Part shown: positions 27,180 to 35,292 of the stretch, one piece after another
Layout: every line of letters begins with the position of its first letter
How positions within the stretch are numbered: the stretch's first letter is position 1
Source of the DNA: Paenibacillus sp. UNC499MF
GTDB lineage: Bacteria > Bacillota > Bacilli > Paenibacillales > NBRC-103111
Direction of reading: 5' to 3'
Assembly (NCBI RefSeq): GCF_900107975.1
Contig: NZ_FNVF01000018.1
Coordinates: 9,759 to 73,758 of the forward strand
Length of the DNA: 64,000 nt
Made by a program: the position numbers and the translations under genes
Notes under the pieces: generated by a model
The model's database searches: none
Seen by the model: only the letters and a program-made list of their open reading frames with translations
What the model was told of the DNA's origin: nothing

Positions 27180-27217
27180 CAGCCTTTGCCGGCCAACCGG
27201 TGAAGGCTGTTTTTATT
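27180..27217 (+). terminator. Second strong terminator between riboswitch and flgB
   Basis: CAGCCTT pairs with AAGGCTG and inner CCGG with CCGG around a CCAA loop, then TTTTTATTTT. It follows the riboswitch terminator by only about 12 bases and does not share bases with the aptamer. Confidence 0.85.
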
Positions 27218-27313
27218 TTGCCCTATTTCGGGGGAGGGAGGAAAAGCGGCGCGAGCTTTCAAGGGAAATTCTTTACCGCAGCATCAGATTACACGAGGAG
27301 GTAGATCAGCCCC

Positions 27314-27715
27314 ATGTTAATTTCTTCATCTGCCCGGCTGAACGAGAAGGCGCTCGATATTGCGGCCGCCAGGCATCAGGCGATTCTGAGCAATCTTGCG
27401 AACGCGGATACGCCCGGTTACAAGAGCCGGTTTGTTTCTTTCGAAGAGGAGCTGGAGAAAGCGACGGAAGGAACGACGTCTTTGGAAGGCACCGTGACCC
27501 ACAAGCGGCATTTCAAAATTCCCGGATCGGGAGAACCGGACCCCATTAAAACCTCGGTTCTCGGTCCGTATGCTTTTAACACTAACGGAAATAGTGTCGA
27601 TGTGGATTACGAAATGTCCTTAATGGCTAAAAACCAGCTTGCCTACTCGGTTTTCGCCGAAAGGGTGAGCGGACATTACAAGAAAATGAACGGGCTGCTC
27701 AGAAACTTGACATAA
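27314..27715 (+). CDS. flgB: Orphan flagellar rod protein FlgB
   Basis: 133 residues, full length for FlgB. The N terminus has the rod-protein signature ILSNLANADTPGYKSRFVSF, and the C-terminal helix (MSLMAKNQLAYSVFAERVSGHYKKM, cut at about 105-130) is typical for axial flagellar proteins that assemble by coiled coil. FlgB is a proximal rod subunit between the MS ring and distal rod. No other flagellar gene is near; it lies alone between a manganese riboswitch and a terC-like gene. AGGAGG lies 12 bases before the ATG, a longer spacing than usual. It may be a spare copy or have been recruited elsewhere. Confidence 0.92.
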   Translation: MLISSSARLNEKALDIAAARHQAILSNLANADTPGYKSRFVSFEEELEKATEGTTSLEGTVTHKRHFKIPGSGEPDPIKTSVLGPYAFNTNGNSVDVDYEMSLMAKNQLAYSVFAERVSGHYKKMNGLLRNLT

Positions 27716-27764
27716 CCCGCCCGGCGTAAATTCAACCTACCACAAAATTGCAGGAGGATAACGT

Positions 27765-28535
27765 ATGGATGTTTCTCTAATTCTCGAATACGGCTGGGTG
27801 CTGCTTGTGCTTGTCGGCTTGGAAGGGCTGCTTGCGGCGGACAATGCCCTCGTGCTCGCCATCATGGTCAAACATTTGCCCGACCAAGAAAGAAAAAGGG
27901 CGCTGTTTTACGGATTGGCCGGCGCTTTCGTCTTCCGCTTTCTGTCGCTGTTCATCATTTCTTTTCTCGTTGACGTCTGGCAGGTTCAAGCCATCGGCGC
28001 GGTGTATCTGATCTTCATCGCGCTCAATCATATTTTCCGTAAAGTTCTGGTCAAGAAGAGTGAAAACGGAAGCGCAAAAGAAAAACCGGCCAAAACGGGC
28101 TCTTCCTTCTGGGCGACCGTTTTCAAGGTGGAGCTGGCCGACATCGCTTTTGCGGTCGACTCTATTCTAGCGGCTGTCGCCCTGGCGGTGGCGCTGCCGG
28201 AAAGCGGACTGCCGAGAGTCGGGGGGATGGACGGGGGACAATTTTTTATCGTCTTTGCGGGGGGACTCATCGGATTGATCATTATGCGTTTTGCCGCCTC
28301 CTACTTCGTGAATCTGCTCAACCGGAGGCCCGGCCTGGAAATCGCCGCGTTCGTCATTGTGGGCTGGGTGGGGGTTAAGCTTATCGTATACACGCTCTCG
28401 CATCCCGCGCTTTCCGTTCTGCCCGAAGGTTTTGCGAAGCTGCCGGCCTGGAAATATACGTTTTATGCCGTTCTGGTTCTTATCGCCTTGTGCGGCTGGT
28501 TTCTGTCGAAAGAAAAAAAGGAAACGGCGGTCTGA
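27765..28535 (+). CDS. TerC-family membrane protein (YkoY-like, probable manganese exporter)
   Basis: 256 residues with about seven membrane segments. Acidic residues characteristic of TerC lie in helices: LLAADNALVLAIMV near 23-36 and VELADIAFAVDSILAAVAL near 123-141, cut here to ELADIAFAVDSIL. In Bacillus subtilis TerC-type proteins such as YkoY take part in manganese export during protein secretion, and their genes carry the same riboswitch seen here at 27030. GCAGGAGGATAAC precedes the ATG. The gene follows flgB by 49 bases without a terminator and is probably cotranscribed with it and with dedA. Confidence 0.93.
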   Translation: MDVSLILEYGWVLLVLVGLEGLLAADNALVLAIMVKHLPDQERKRALFYGLAGAFVFRFLSLFIISFLVDVWQVQAIGAVYLIFIALNHIFRKVLVKKSENGSAKEKPAKTGSSFWATVFKVELADIAFAVDSILAAVALAVALPESGLPRVGGMDGGQFFIVFAGGLIGLIIMRFAASYFVNLLNRRPGLEIAAFVIVGWVGVKLIVYTLSHPALSVLPEGFAKLPAWKYTFYAVLVLIALCGWFLSKEKKETAV

Positions 28536-28592
28536 CGGAGCCAACGCGGCTATTTCCGCGGTTATTAGAAGATATGGGGAGGAGAGATGGGA

Positions 28593-29243
28593 ATGGAGCA
28601 GTGGATTACCGAAACGATGGGGACATTCGGATATTTCGGCATCTTTCTGCTGATTGCGCTGGAAAACTTGTTTCCTCCGATTCCTTCGGAGGTTATCCTG
28701 ACCTTGGGCGGGTTTATGACGATCACCTCCGCCTTGACGGCAGCAGGCGTTATCGCGGCCGCAACCGCCGGTTCCGTGCTGGGTGCCGTCTGTCTGTACG
28801 GAGCCGGAAAGCTAATGTCGATGGAACGCCTAAAATCTGTGGTCGCCCGGTATGGCGGTGTTCTCCGGCTGAAACCGGACGATATCAGAAAAGCGGGCAT
28901 CTGGTTTGACAAGTACGGTGTGTGGGCCGTCTTTCTGGGGCGGCTTGTGCCCCTGATCCGCAGTCTGATTTCCATTCCGGCGGGAAGTGCGGGAATGAGC
29001 TTCGTTCCTTTCCTGCTTCTCACTACGGCGGGTTCGCTGATCTGGAACAGCGTTCTCGTCTATGTCGGAGCGGCCGTAGGTGCATCCTGGGAGACGATTG
29101 TAGGCTATATGGACATTTATTCCACCGTTATTTACACGGGACTGGCTCTGTCCATCGCACTTGTCGGTTTTCTCTTCGTGCGCAAACGGATGTTAAAGAA
29201 CGATCCGGGGAAAGAATCGGCGGAGATCCGAACCGATAAATAA
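28593..29243 (+). CDS. DedA-family membrane protein
   Basis: 216 residues from the ATG at 28593, spaced about eight bases from GGGGAGGAGAG; the ATG at 28587 is too close. DedA signatures are FPPIPSEVILTLGGF (28-42) and the later FLGRLVPLIRSLISIPAG (about 115-132). These proteins lie in the plasma membrane; some flip undecaprenyl phosphate or phosphatidylethanolamine, and several depend on the proton gradient. The gene follows terC by 57 bases, so it may belong to the same manganese-controlled operon, which would be a way to tune envelope lipid recycling to metal or secretion stress (inference). Confidence 0.92.
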   Translation: MEQWITETMGTFGYFGIFLLIALENLFPPIPSEVILTLGGFMTITSALTAAGVIAAATAGSVLGAVCLYGAGKLMSMERLKSVVARYGGVLRLKPDDIRKAGIWFDKYGVWAVFLGRLVPLIRSLISIPAGSAGMSFVPFLLLTTAGSLIWNSVLVYVGAAVGASWETIVGYMDIYSTVIYTGLALSIALVGFLFVRKRMLKNDPGKESAEIRTDK

Positions 29244-29334
29244 AGGACAAGCCTTGGAAGTTTCAAGAAGCTTGTGCCGAGCAGGTAGTGAAAACAAACC
29301 GTTCCCATTCCGGCAGGATACGAAAAGATGGACA

Positions 29335-29368
29335 AAAGGGGTGCTCGCAAATTTCGCGGGCACCCTTT
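29335..29368. terminator. Terminator between convergent dedA and carbonic-anhydrase-like genes
   Basis: AAAGGGGTGC pairs with GCACCCTTT and inner GC-rich arms. The better T-run (TTTTG) is on the minus strand. Confidence 0.7.
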
Positions 29369-29383
29369 CCGTTTGAGGCTGTA

Positions 29384-30025
29384 CTATTCGTTCCCCCTTT
29401 GAATTGTGGCGTCCAGACCGGCGGCTTCTGAATTCAGCAGCACGCTCACACCTTCTTTCGGCTGAATAACCTTCCCTTCGACGACAACATTGAGCCGGCC
29501 GGTAACGGGATCAATAACGAGCCCATGTACAAGAACCGATTCCGGGAACAGGGGATGCGAACGGATCATGGATACACTGTTCGCGATGCTTTCTTCCATG
29601 CTGGAAAATCCGGACAACCATCCGTTCAGATCAATGACGGCTTCGGAAAGCGTCCGCATATAAGGATCCGGGTCAATGAAGCCCCGGGCGCATTCGATAT
29701 CGTCGGCGCTTCTTAAATTCGCTATCCTGCAATCGCGATGCCCGATCACGAATACTTCCCGGGCCTTCGATTCGCAAATGGCAAGGAGGATGCTTCTCAG
29801 CACAGTGCCCGACGGATGAGACACGACAGCACCGGCGTTTTTGATGACTTTGGCATCTTCGTTGCGGATTCCGAGTGCTCTTGGCAGAAGTTCGGGGCTC
29901 GGAATATCCGTGCACGTTAGGATCACCAACTGTGTATCCGGGTAAGTGGGCGCCGGTAAAGGGAGCGTCTGTTTTTCTTTCAAGAAAATCCGGTTGCGAG
30001 CGAGTACTTCATTCAGGCTTGACAT
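29384..30025 (-). CDS. Beta-carbonic-anhydrase-like protein (YtiB-like) lacking the catalytic arginine
   Basis: 213 residues from the ATG at 30025 (AAAGGAGG eight bases upstream). Zinc ligands Cys38, His96 and Cys99 are present (LTCTD and GHRDC). In active enzymes the first motif is CxDxR, where Asp and Arg form a dyad; here it reads CTDIPS, so Asp40 is kept but the arginine is replaced. KNAGAVVSHPSG follows as in the family. Either another arginine substitutes, or this is a zinc protein with a changed reaction. It stands alone, convergent to dedA, and its promoter region faces the Fur-controlled gene. Confidence 0.85.
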   Translation of the reverse strand: MSSLNEVLARNRIFLKEKQTLPLPAPTYPDTQLVILTCTDIPSPELLPRALGIRNEDAKVIKNAGAVVSHPSGTVLRSILLAICESKAREVFVIGHRDCRIANLRSADDIECARGFIDPDPYMRTLSEAVIDLNGWLSGFSSMEESIANSVSMIRSHPLFPESVLVHGLVIDPVTGRLNVVVEGKVIQPKEGVSVLLNSEAAGLDATIQRGNE

Positions 30026-30258
30026 GCAAAACACCTCCTTTCTTTTGTGATCTAAATTACCAAAATTAGTAAATTTACATACTAATGTTAATTTGAGACC
30101 ATGTATTCGTAAATAATAAAAATCAACGAAAAATGATACATATCAATTTAACCCCTGCTTTTTACCGAAAATTGATTCATTTTACGGATATATAAAAAAA
30201 AATCCCCGATGTGTATTGCGGAAATCCGCCTATGTGAAGTAGACTTAACCTGCACAGA

Positions 30259-30273
30259 TGAGAATGATTATCA
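30259..30273 (+). promoter_or_regulatory. Fur box
   Basis: TGAGAATGATTATCA matches the 7-1-7 consensus TGATAATNATTATCA at 14 of 15 positions and lies 28 bases before the siderophore lipoprotein gene. Confidence 0.85.
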
Positions 30274-30300
30274 AAATCAGTGAATGGAGCGAAAGCACAG

Positions 30301-31284
30301 ATGAGAGAAAAGGGTCTGAACAAGGCAGTGTGGAGTATGCTTACCGCGCTGGCTTTAGCGGCAATGTTAAGCGGCTGCGGGGAAAAAGGAGGGAGTGCTG
30401 AGAGCACTGCCGTAAAAAGTACTCCCGCCGGGGAGAAAACTGAGGGGGATAAACGCCTCGTCAAGGATGCTTTCGGTGAAGTGGAGATTCCCGCAAAGCC
30501 GAAGAAAGTGGCGGCCATCTATCTGGAAGATTACGTAACGGCGCTCGGTGTGACTCCGGTAGTCCAGTGGTATCATCCTAACTGGGGGATTCAGGAGTAT
30601 CTAAAGCTGAATGTGCCGAAATTTGATATGACCGGAAGCATAGAGGCTCTTTTAGAGGCCGGTCCCGATCTGATCATCGTAGACGGCGGTGCGGATAAAG
30701 CCAAATACGACATGTATTCGAAAGTGGCTCCGACTTACCGGCTGCCCGAGGACATTTTGACTGATGCGCCGGCCATCCTCAAAACGACTGCCGACCTGCT
30801 GGGCGTGCCCGAAAAAGCCGAGACGATCCTGAAGGATTATGGAAAAAAAGTCGACGATGCGAAAACGGCCCTGAAAAAAGCCGTCGGAACAGAGAAGGTG
30901 GCCGTAATCCGTTTAAATGTAGGAGAAAAAACGTTTACGCTGTTCGGCGTCAACAACCGGTTTATCGGTTCCATTCTGTACCGTGATCTGGGACTCACCC
31001 CGCCTCCTATGGTCAAAGATATGAAAGAGTTTCAGCAGATCATCTCCGAAGAAATGATTCCTCAAATCGACGCGGATCATATTATTCTTCTGCCTTCCAA
31101 CGGGGATTGGGCATCGGAAGAAAACAAAGAAGCGGTTCAACTCCTAAAAAGCCCGTTCTGGAAGTCGGTTCCCGCCGTAAAAAACGGACATGTGTACCAG
31201 GTAGAACGTACCCACTGGCAAACCGGTGCCTTTTTGGCTAACGGGATGAAAATAGACGATTTATTAAAGCTCCTGGTGAAGTAA
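30301..31284 (+). CDS. Iron-siderophore ABC transporter lipoprotein
   Basis: 327 residues from the ATG at 30301. The signal peptide (about 1-25) ends in the lipobox LSGC, so the mature protein is anchored outside the membrane at Cys. The rest is a class III periplasmic-binding fold (FecB/FeuA group): KKVAAIYLEDYVTALGV near the first lobe, EALLEAGPDLIIV, then the second lobe ending GMKIDDLLKLLV. It captures ferric siderophore and passes it to a permease, but no permease or ATPase gene is in this locus. Iron control is indicated by the Fur box just upstream. It is followed 19 bases later by a Btr-like activator. Confidence 0.92.
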   Translation: MREKGLNKAVWSMLTALALAAMLSGCGEKGGSAESTAVKSTPAGEKTEGDKRLVKDAFGEVEIPAKPKKVAAIYLEDYVTALGVTPVVQWYHPNWGIQEYLKLNVPKFDMTGSIEALLEAGPDLIIVDGGADKAKYDMYSKVAPTYRLPEDILTDAPAILKTTADLLGVPEKAETILKDYGKKVDDAKTALKKAVGTEKVAVIRLNVGEKTFTLFGVNNRFIGSILYRDLGLTPPPMVKDMKEFQQIISEEMIPQIDADHIILLPSNGDWASEENKEAVQLLKSPFWKSVPAVKNGHVYQVERTHWQTGAFLANGMKIDDLLKLLVK

Positions 31285-31303
31285 CTCGTGAGGATGAACG
31301 TAC

Positions 31304-32959
31304 ATGAACGATAATCAAGACAGAACGACTGGACGCCGCGCCTCGTTTTATGAGCTGACCGGCATAAGCCGCGAAAATGCTTCTCCGGGATGGAAGCAGG
31401 AGCCGGCCGGAGCCGGCGGTTATTTCATTATGGCGGTGACAGGCGGAAGCGGCACCATGACGATAGACGGAGAAAGTTACGCCGCAGAGCTCGGGAAATG
31501 CTATCTCGCCGCTCCCGCAAGCGATGCTTGTCTGGAATCCGCTGTTGCGGACGCAAGCTTCTACCTATTGAGATTCGAGGTTCTGAAGAGGCAAACAGAC
31601 GGCCAAATCTCGGCAAGAGATTTTTCATTCCCTGACAAGCCTGATCATTGTGAAGATGAACCTTCTCGAGACCCCGGAGCCGCGAAGGAGACGCTGCTGG
31701 AACCCGGTGAAATCGTCTGCGCGTCCTTTGCTTCCTGTGTCACGATGCTGGAGACGATATACGACCTCCGCCATCCGGCCGGTGAATTCGAATCGTTCGA
31801 TGCTCATGTGCGTTTCTACGAATTTCTCCGCTTCCTGCTTCAGCAGCGCGCTGTCATATCCGGCGGTCTGGACGCGATGCAGGCAGTGGAACGCTCGATT
31901 GTCGTCATCCGGGACAATTACCGGAGCACACTGACGGTAAAGGGTCTGGCATCGGACGCCGGTTTGGACCGGTGGAAGTATTCCCGTCTGTTTAAAGAAC
32001 GGACGGGAACGACTCCGCTCGATTTTTTGAACCGTATCCGCATTGAACGGACGAAAGAGCTGCTCATCCTGACCGACGATCCTTTGTCGGGTATTGCAGA
32101 TCACGCCGGCTTTAACAATGAATATTATCTCAACCGGCGTTTTAAACAAACCGTCGGCATAACGCCGGGACAATACCGGCGTAATCACCGGGAGCAAATC
32201 CGTGTTTTCGCTCCGTACCTGGAAGATTTTTTGCTGGCGCTGGAGATTAAGCCCTTTATGCAGTGGTACTGTGAGGGATGGGGGAAACAGGATTATCTGG
32301 GCATGAGCGATGTGCCTGTTTTTGACGTTTCGGAGGGAAATATAGAGCCGCTTGCGAAGGAGAAGCCGGATTTTATTTTACTCGACGCAGGAACGCATCC
32401 CTCAAGTTACAGCGGGCTCGCTCCGACGTATAAGATGGCTCATCCGGGGGAGGATTGGAGATCCACGCTGGATAAACTGGCGGATCTTTTCGGAAAGAAG
32501 AGCCTCGTCAAGGACATTGTCGGCGAGTACGAAAGCAGCGCTGCCCAAGCAAGAGAGGCCCTCGGACTTACCGTGCGTGACCAGACCGTGGCGTTCCTGC
32601 GCATTTCGGCCGAAGCCGTTACGTTGTACGGAGGACAGGAGCATGGCTACACAGGACCCGTCCTGTACAGAGATTTAGGATTGACCCCGCACCGCCTTGT
32701 CAGCGAATTAACGGGCCGCTCCCGCAGAAGCGTCGCTTTGACTCCGGAAGGCCTGGCCCGTCTCGATGCGGATCATCTATTTGTGACGTATGACAGGCGC
32801 TTCGGGCACACGGCCGGAATTCATGAAGACGAGCGGCTCGCTATGCTGCCCGGAATAAGGGGCGCCAACGTCTATGAGGTCGATTTCCTGACCTGGATGA
32901 ACTACGGCATCCTCTCCCGGGGGAAAAAAATCGATGACGTGCTGAAAGTGCTGGCATGA
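31304..32959 (+). CDS. Btr-like AraC regulator fused to a siderophore-binding domain
   Basis: 551 residues. Residues about 1-190 form a cupin-like sensor region, 195-300 hold two AraC helix-turn-helix motifs (LTVKGLASDAGLDRWKYSRLF and DPLSGIADHAGFNNEYYLNR, cut), and 305-551 resemble the binding-protein fold of the gene before it (FMQWYCEGWGKQDYLGM versus VVQWYHPNWGIQEYL). This is the layout of Bacillus Btr (YbbB), which senses ferri-bacillibactin inside the cell and activates feuABC. Here it likely activates the lipoprotein gene and unlinked transport genes. GTGAGGATG precedes the ATG. Confidence 0.9.
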   Translation: MNDNQDRTTGRRASFYELTGISRENASPGWKQEPAGAGGYFIMAVTGGSGTMTIDGESYAAELGKCYLAAPASDACLESAVADASFYLLRFEVLKRQTDGQISARDFSFPDKPDHCEDEPSRDPGAAKETLLEPGEIVCASFASCVTMLETIYDLRHPAGEFESFDAHVRFYEFLRFLLQQRAVISGGLDAMQAVERSIVVIRDNYRSTLTVKGLASDAGLDRWKYSRLFKERTGTTPLDFLNRIRIERTKELLILTDDPLSGIADHAGFNNEYYLNRRFKQTVGITPGQYRRNHREQIRVFAPYLEDFLLALEIKPFMQWYCEGWGKQDYLGMSDVPVFDVSEGNIEPLAKEKPDFILLDAGTHPSSYSGLAPTYKMAHPGEDWRSTLDKLADLFGKKSLVKDIVGEYESSAAQAREALGLTVRDQTVAFLRISAEAVTLYGGQEHGYTGPVLYRDLGLTPHRLVSELTGRSRRSVALTPEGLARLDADHLFVTYDRRFGHTAGIHEDERLAMLPGIRGANVYEVDFLTWMNYGILSRGKKIDDVLKVLA

Positions 32960-32981
32960 GGTTTGGCTCATGCATGCGGTG

Positions 32982-33188
32982 TCACGGATGCGGCCTGCTT
33001 TTCAGGTAACCTATCAGACTGATAATCGCCACAAAAGCCAGCACATGAGACCATGAAGCGGCATTCGTTAAGTTTAGCCCGAAATAAGTCGTTTCCTCTT
33101 TGACATACAGCATTGTGAGCGCGATTTCTTCGCGGAGAAGCATACTCACCACGATTAAAATGAGGAAGACGTTGCGAATAAGACTCAC
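32982..33188 (-). CDS. Small membrane protein with unusual start
   Basis: Up to 68 residues. Two hydrophobic segments (about 5-20 and 46-63) flank a polar middle with LREEIALTMLYVKEE. The frame can start at a GTG (33188), but that codon overlaps the very strong ribosome site AAAAGGAGG itself. At the ideal distance of eight bases lies ATT (33179), a rare start codon known from infC. If ATT is used the protein has 65 residues. I do not recognise a family. It is convergent with the Btr-like gene. Confidence 0.5.
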   Translation of the reverse strand: MSLIRNVFLILIVVSMLLREEIALTMLYVKEETTYFGLNLTNAASWSHVLAFVAIISLIGYLKSRPHP

Positions 33189-33385
33189 CTCCTTTTAGCT
33201 TCACTATACCATCCAAAAAAGAGAAGTATGGATAACTAAGCTTGAGTTCATGATAGTTTTTCCTCCGTCGGCGGACAGAATGCGCTTTTTGCAACAGCCG
33301 GTTAACGGGCCAAACTGTCTCAACCCGTGCTTTTTTCGCTAGTCTGAGGTAATCTTAACGTATACGAACCAGGGGAGGGGCCGGG

Positions 33386-34171
33386 ATGAACGAACCGGGA
33401 ATCGTCACGTTAAACAACGAGAATATCAGCGGGGAACATATTTGCTGTGCCATATCCGATAAGAAATGCGCCAACGGAGTCAAGCTGAAAAAGGAATGGC
33501 TTCAGCAGCGCTTTCAGGAAGGTCTGCGTTTCAAAAAGCTGGATGTCCGGCAGAAGGTATTCATCGAATATATTCCGGCGGAATACGCCTGGTGCCCGGT
33601 GGAGGCTCCCGGTTACATCTATATCAACTGCTTCTGGGTAGCAGGTTCTTACAAAGGAAAAGGTTACGGTAAAAAGCTTCTCAGGGAATGTCTGGAGGAA
33701 GCGGGCGCGACAAATGGCGCGATTGCGGTAACGAGCCGGACCAAAAGGCCCTATTTGTCCGACAAGTCTTTTTTTGTCCGCAATGGATTCCAAGTGTGCG
33801 ATCAGGCGCCCCCTTATTTCGAGTTGGTCGCGCTGAAATTCAAGGAAGACGCACCGTCGCCGAAATTTAAGCCAAGCGTGCATAAGCAGAAAGTAGATGT
33901 TCTAACCGGATTTCAGGTTCTGTACACCGCCCAGTGCCCCTATACGGACCATTATGTCGGCGAACTTGCGGATTGTGCGCGAGAGCGCTCCATCCCGGTC
34001 GAAATCAGGAGAATCGAGTCTGCCGGTGAAGCGCAATCCGCGCCGACGCCCTATACCAGCTACAGCTTGTTTTATAACGGCCATTTTGTTACACATGAAA
34101 TTTTGACCCGGAGCAAGTTCGATAAACAAATAGACGGCTGGATAGAAAAGTACGGTTTGCCGGACGCCTGA
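33386..34171 (+). CDS. GNAT acetyltransferase with YoaP C-terminal domain
   Basis: 261 residues. The acetyl-CoA loop is visible as VAGSYKGKGYGKKLLRECLEEA (cut; residues about 90-110), followed by FFVRNGFQV, both GNAT marks. Residues 170-261 match the YoaP-type C-terminal extension, with a YTAQCPYTDHYV cysteine-containing segment that looks like a thioredoxin-fold start and a final FVTHEILT. The pairing is known from Bacillus YoaP but the substrate is unknown. It has GGGGAGGGG before the ATG and stands alone in direction. Confidence 0.85.
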   Translation: MNEPGIVTLNNENISGEHICCAISDKKCANGVKLKKEWLQQRFQEGLRFKKLDVRQKVFIEYIPAEYAWCPVEAPGYIYINCFWVAGSYKGKGYGKKLLRECLEEAGATNGAIAVTSRTKRPYLSDKSFFVRNGFQVCDQAPPYFELVALKFKEDAPSPKFKPSVHKQKVDVLTGFQVLYTAQCPYTDHYVGELADCARERSIPVEIRRIESAGEAQSAPTPYTSYSLFYNGHFVTHEILTRSKFDKQIDGWIEKYGLPDA

Positions 34172-34247
34172 TAAAAACGGTATATTTGCGCATGCGGACG
34201 AGCGGCCTGAGCAGCAAAAGCTTCGAAAATTCGAGTGCGGAGGCTGA

Positions 34248-34277
34248 ATGATGAAAGAGAAATTTGTGTTTCGTTAA
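34248..34277 (+). CDS. Possible leader peptide before the SatA-like gene
   Basis: A nine-residue frame, MMKEKFVFR, starts a few bases after GCGGAGG, a near-perfect ribosome site. It ends just before the GC-rich hairpin CCGGGGACCCCCGG (34280-34293) and 73 bases before the acetyltransferase start. This arrangement resembles translated leaders of antibiotic-resistance genes, but no clear alternative pairing to the downstream ribosome site is visible, so it remains tentative. Confidence 0.35.
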   Translation: MMKEKFVFR

Positions 34278-34350
34278 GTCCGGGGACCCCCGGGTATCCG
34301 ATCGTTCCTCATGCTTTTTACGGTTGCAAAACAAATAGTGGAGGATGAAC

Positions 34351-34905
34351 ATGGATATTCGGATCAGAGAATTAACCGCGGATGATGAGTTTAGAAGCAT
34401 TGAAGTGGACGGGAGCTTTGTCGTCGATTCCGTACTCGCACTTACTCTGGAGAACGGCCGGATCGGCTATACCGTTACAGAAGTGCCCCGTTATATCAAA
34501 AATTATGCGGACGAACCGGACGGGGAAACGGAAGACAGCGGGTATGCCGGCCATATTGGGAATCCCGATAAAGTCATGTATCTGGCCTGCTCCGGTAACC
34601 GGCTCATAGGTCAAATATCGCTGCGGAAGAATTGGAATGCCTATACTTACGTCGAGGACATTAAAATAGATCCCGCCTACCGGAGATACGGTGTTGGCCG
34701 TAAGCTGATCGACCAAGCCAGGCAATGGGCGAAAGCGGGTGGAATGCCGGGGATTATGCTGGAGACGCAGAACAATAATGTCCGGGCCTGCAAGTTTTAT
34801 GAAAGCTGCGGGTTTGTGCTGGGAGGATTCGATTCCTGCTTATATAAAGGTCTCGATAAACAAAGTCAGGAAGTTGCGCTGTACTGGTATTTGATGCTTG
34901 ACTAA
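34351..34905 (+). CDS. satA: GNAT acetyltransferase, streptothricin acetyltransferase SatA-like
   Basis: 184 residues from the ATG at 34351, six bases after GTGGAGG. GNAT features are VEDIKIDPAYRRYGVGRKLI (acetyl-CoA loop, about 103-122) and ACKFYESCGFVLGGFD. The C-terminal ALYWYLMLD is characteristic of the streptothricin acetyltransferase group (Bacillus SatA/YyaR), which inactivates streptothricin by acetylating its beta-lysine part. The substrate assignment rests on resemblance only. A short translated leader with a hairpin precedes the gene. Confidence 0.82.
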   Translation: MDIRIRELTADDEFRSIEVDGSFVVDSVLALTLENGRIGYTVTEVPRYIKNYADEPDGETEDSGYAGHIGNPDKVMYLACSGNRLIGQISLRKNWNAYTYVEDIKIDPAYRRYGVGRKLIDQARQWAKAGGMPGIMLETQNNNVRACKFYESCGFVLGGFDSCLYKGLDKQSQEVALYWYLMLD

Positions 34906-34955
34906 GCTTATGCCTTCCTATCGGACGGGGAGGTCATTTTCATTCTTCTGTCCGC

Positions 34956-35246
34956 TTGACTGCAGCTTGATTTTCATGTAAATTGATAAAAATAATTACA
35001 TGAAAAGCGTTGAACAAGGATACGGAGTTCAGCGGTCGCCGCACAGAAATGAAACCCGGAGGCTGAAAGGTTTCACGAAACGATCGGACTCTATCCCGCC
35101 TTGCCAGCTGTAACGGGTCTCCATTGGAGGATGCCATATAACCGTTACCGGGTTAAGCCGTTATCCGAATGAGGACCGCGCACGCCTGCACGGTTGAATT
35201 AGGGTGGTAACACGACACATTCGTCCCTGACGAATGTGTCTTTTTG
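34956..35246 (+). promoter_or_regulatory. Promoter and proline T-box leader of proS
   Basis: Promoter TTGACT (34956-34961), 17 bases, TAAATT (34979-34984). The leader carries the T-box sequence AGGGTGGTAACACG (35201-35214), which pairs with uncharged tRNA CCA ends, then the terminator GACACATTCGTC with its complement and TTTTT (35214-35246). A stem I base CAAGG (35015-35019) with CCTTG (35099-35103) places CCC at 35095-35097, a proline codon, in the specifier position; that last assignment is by eye. Uncharged tRNA-Pro should prevent termination and raise ProS. Confidence 0.9.
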
Positions 35247-35292
35247 TTATTTTACGAGTTTTCATAATGAGGTTACCAAGGAGACGATAGCG

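Noticed and set aside
27104-27304. Plus-strand frame within the riboswitch region
   Set aside because: It covers the aptamer end and two terminators; no ribosome site.
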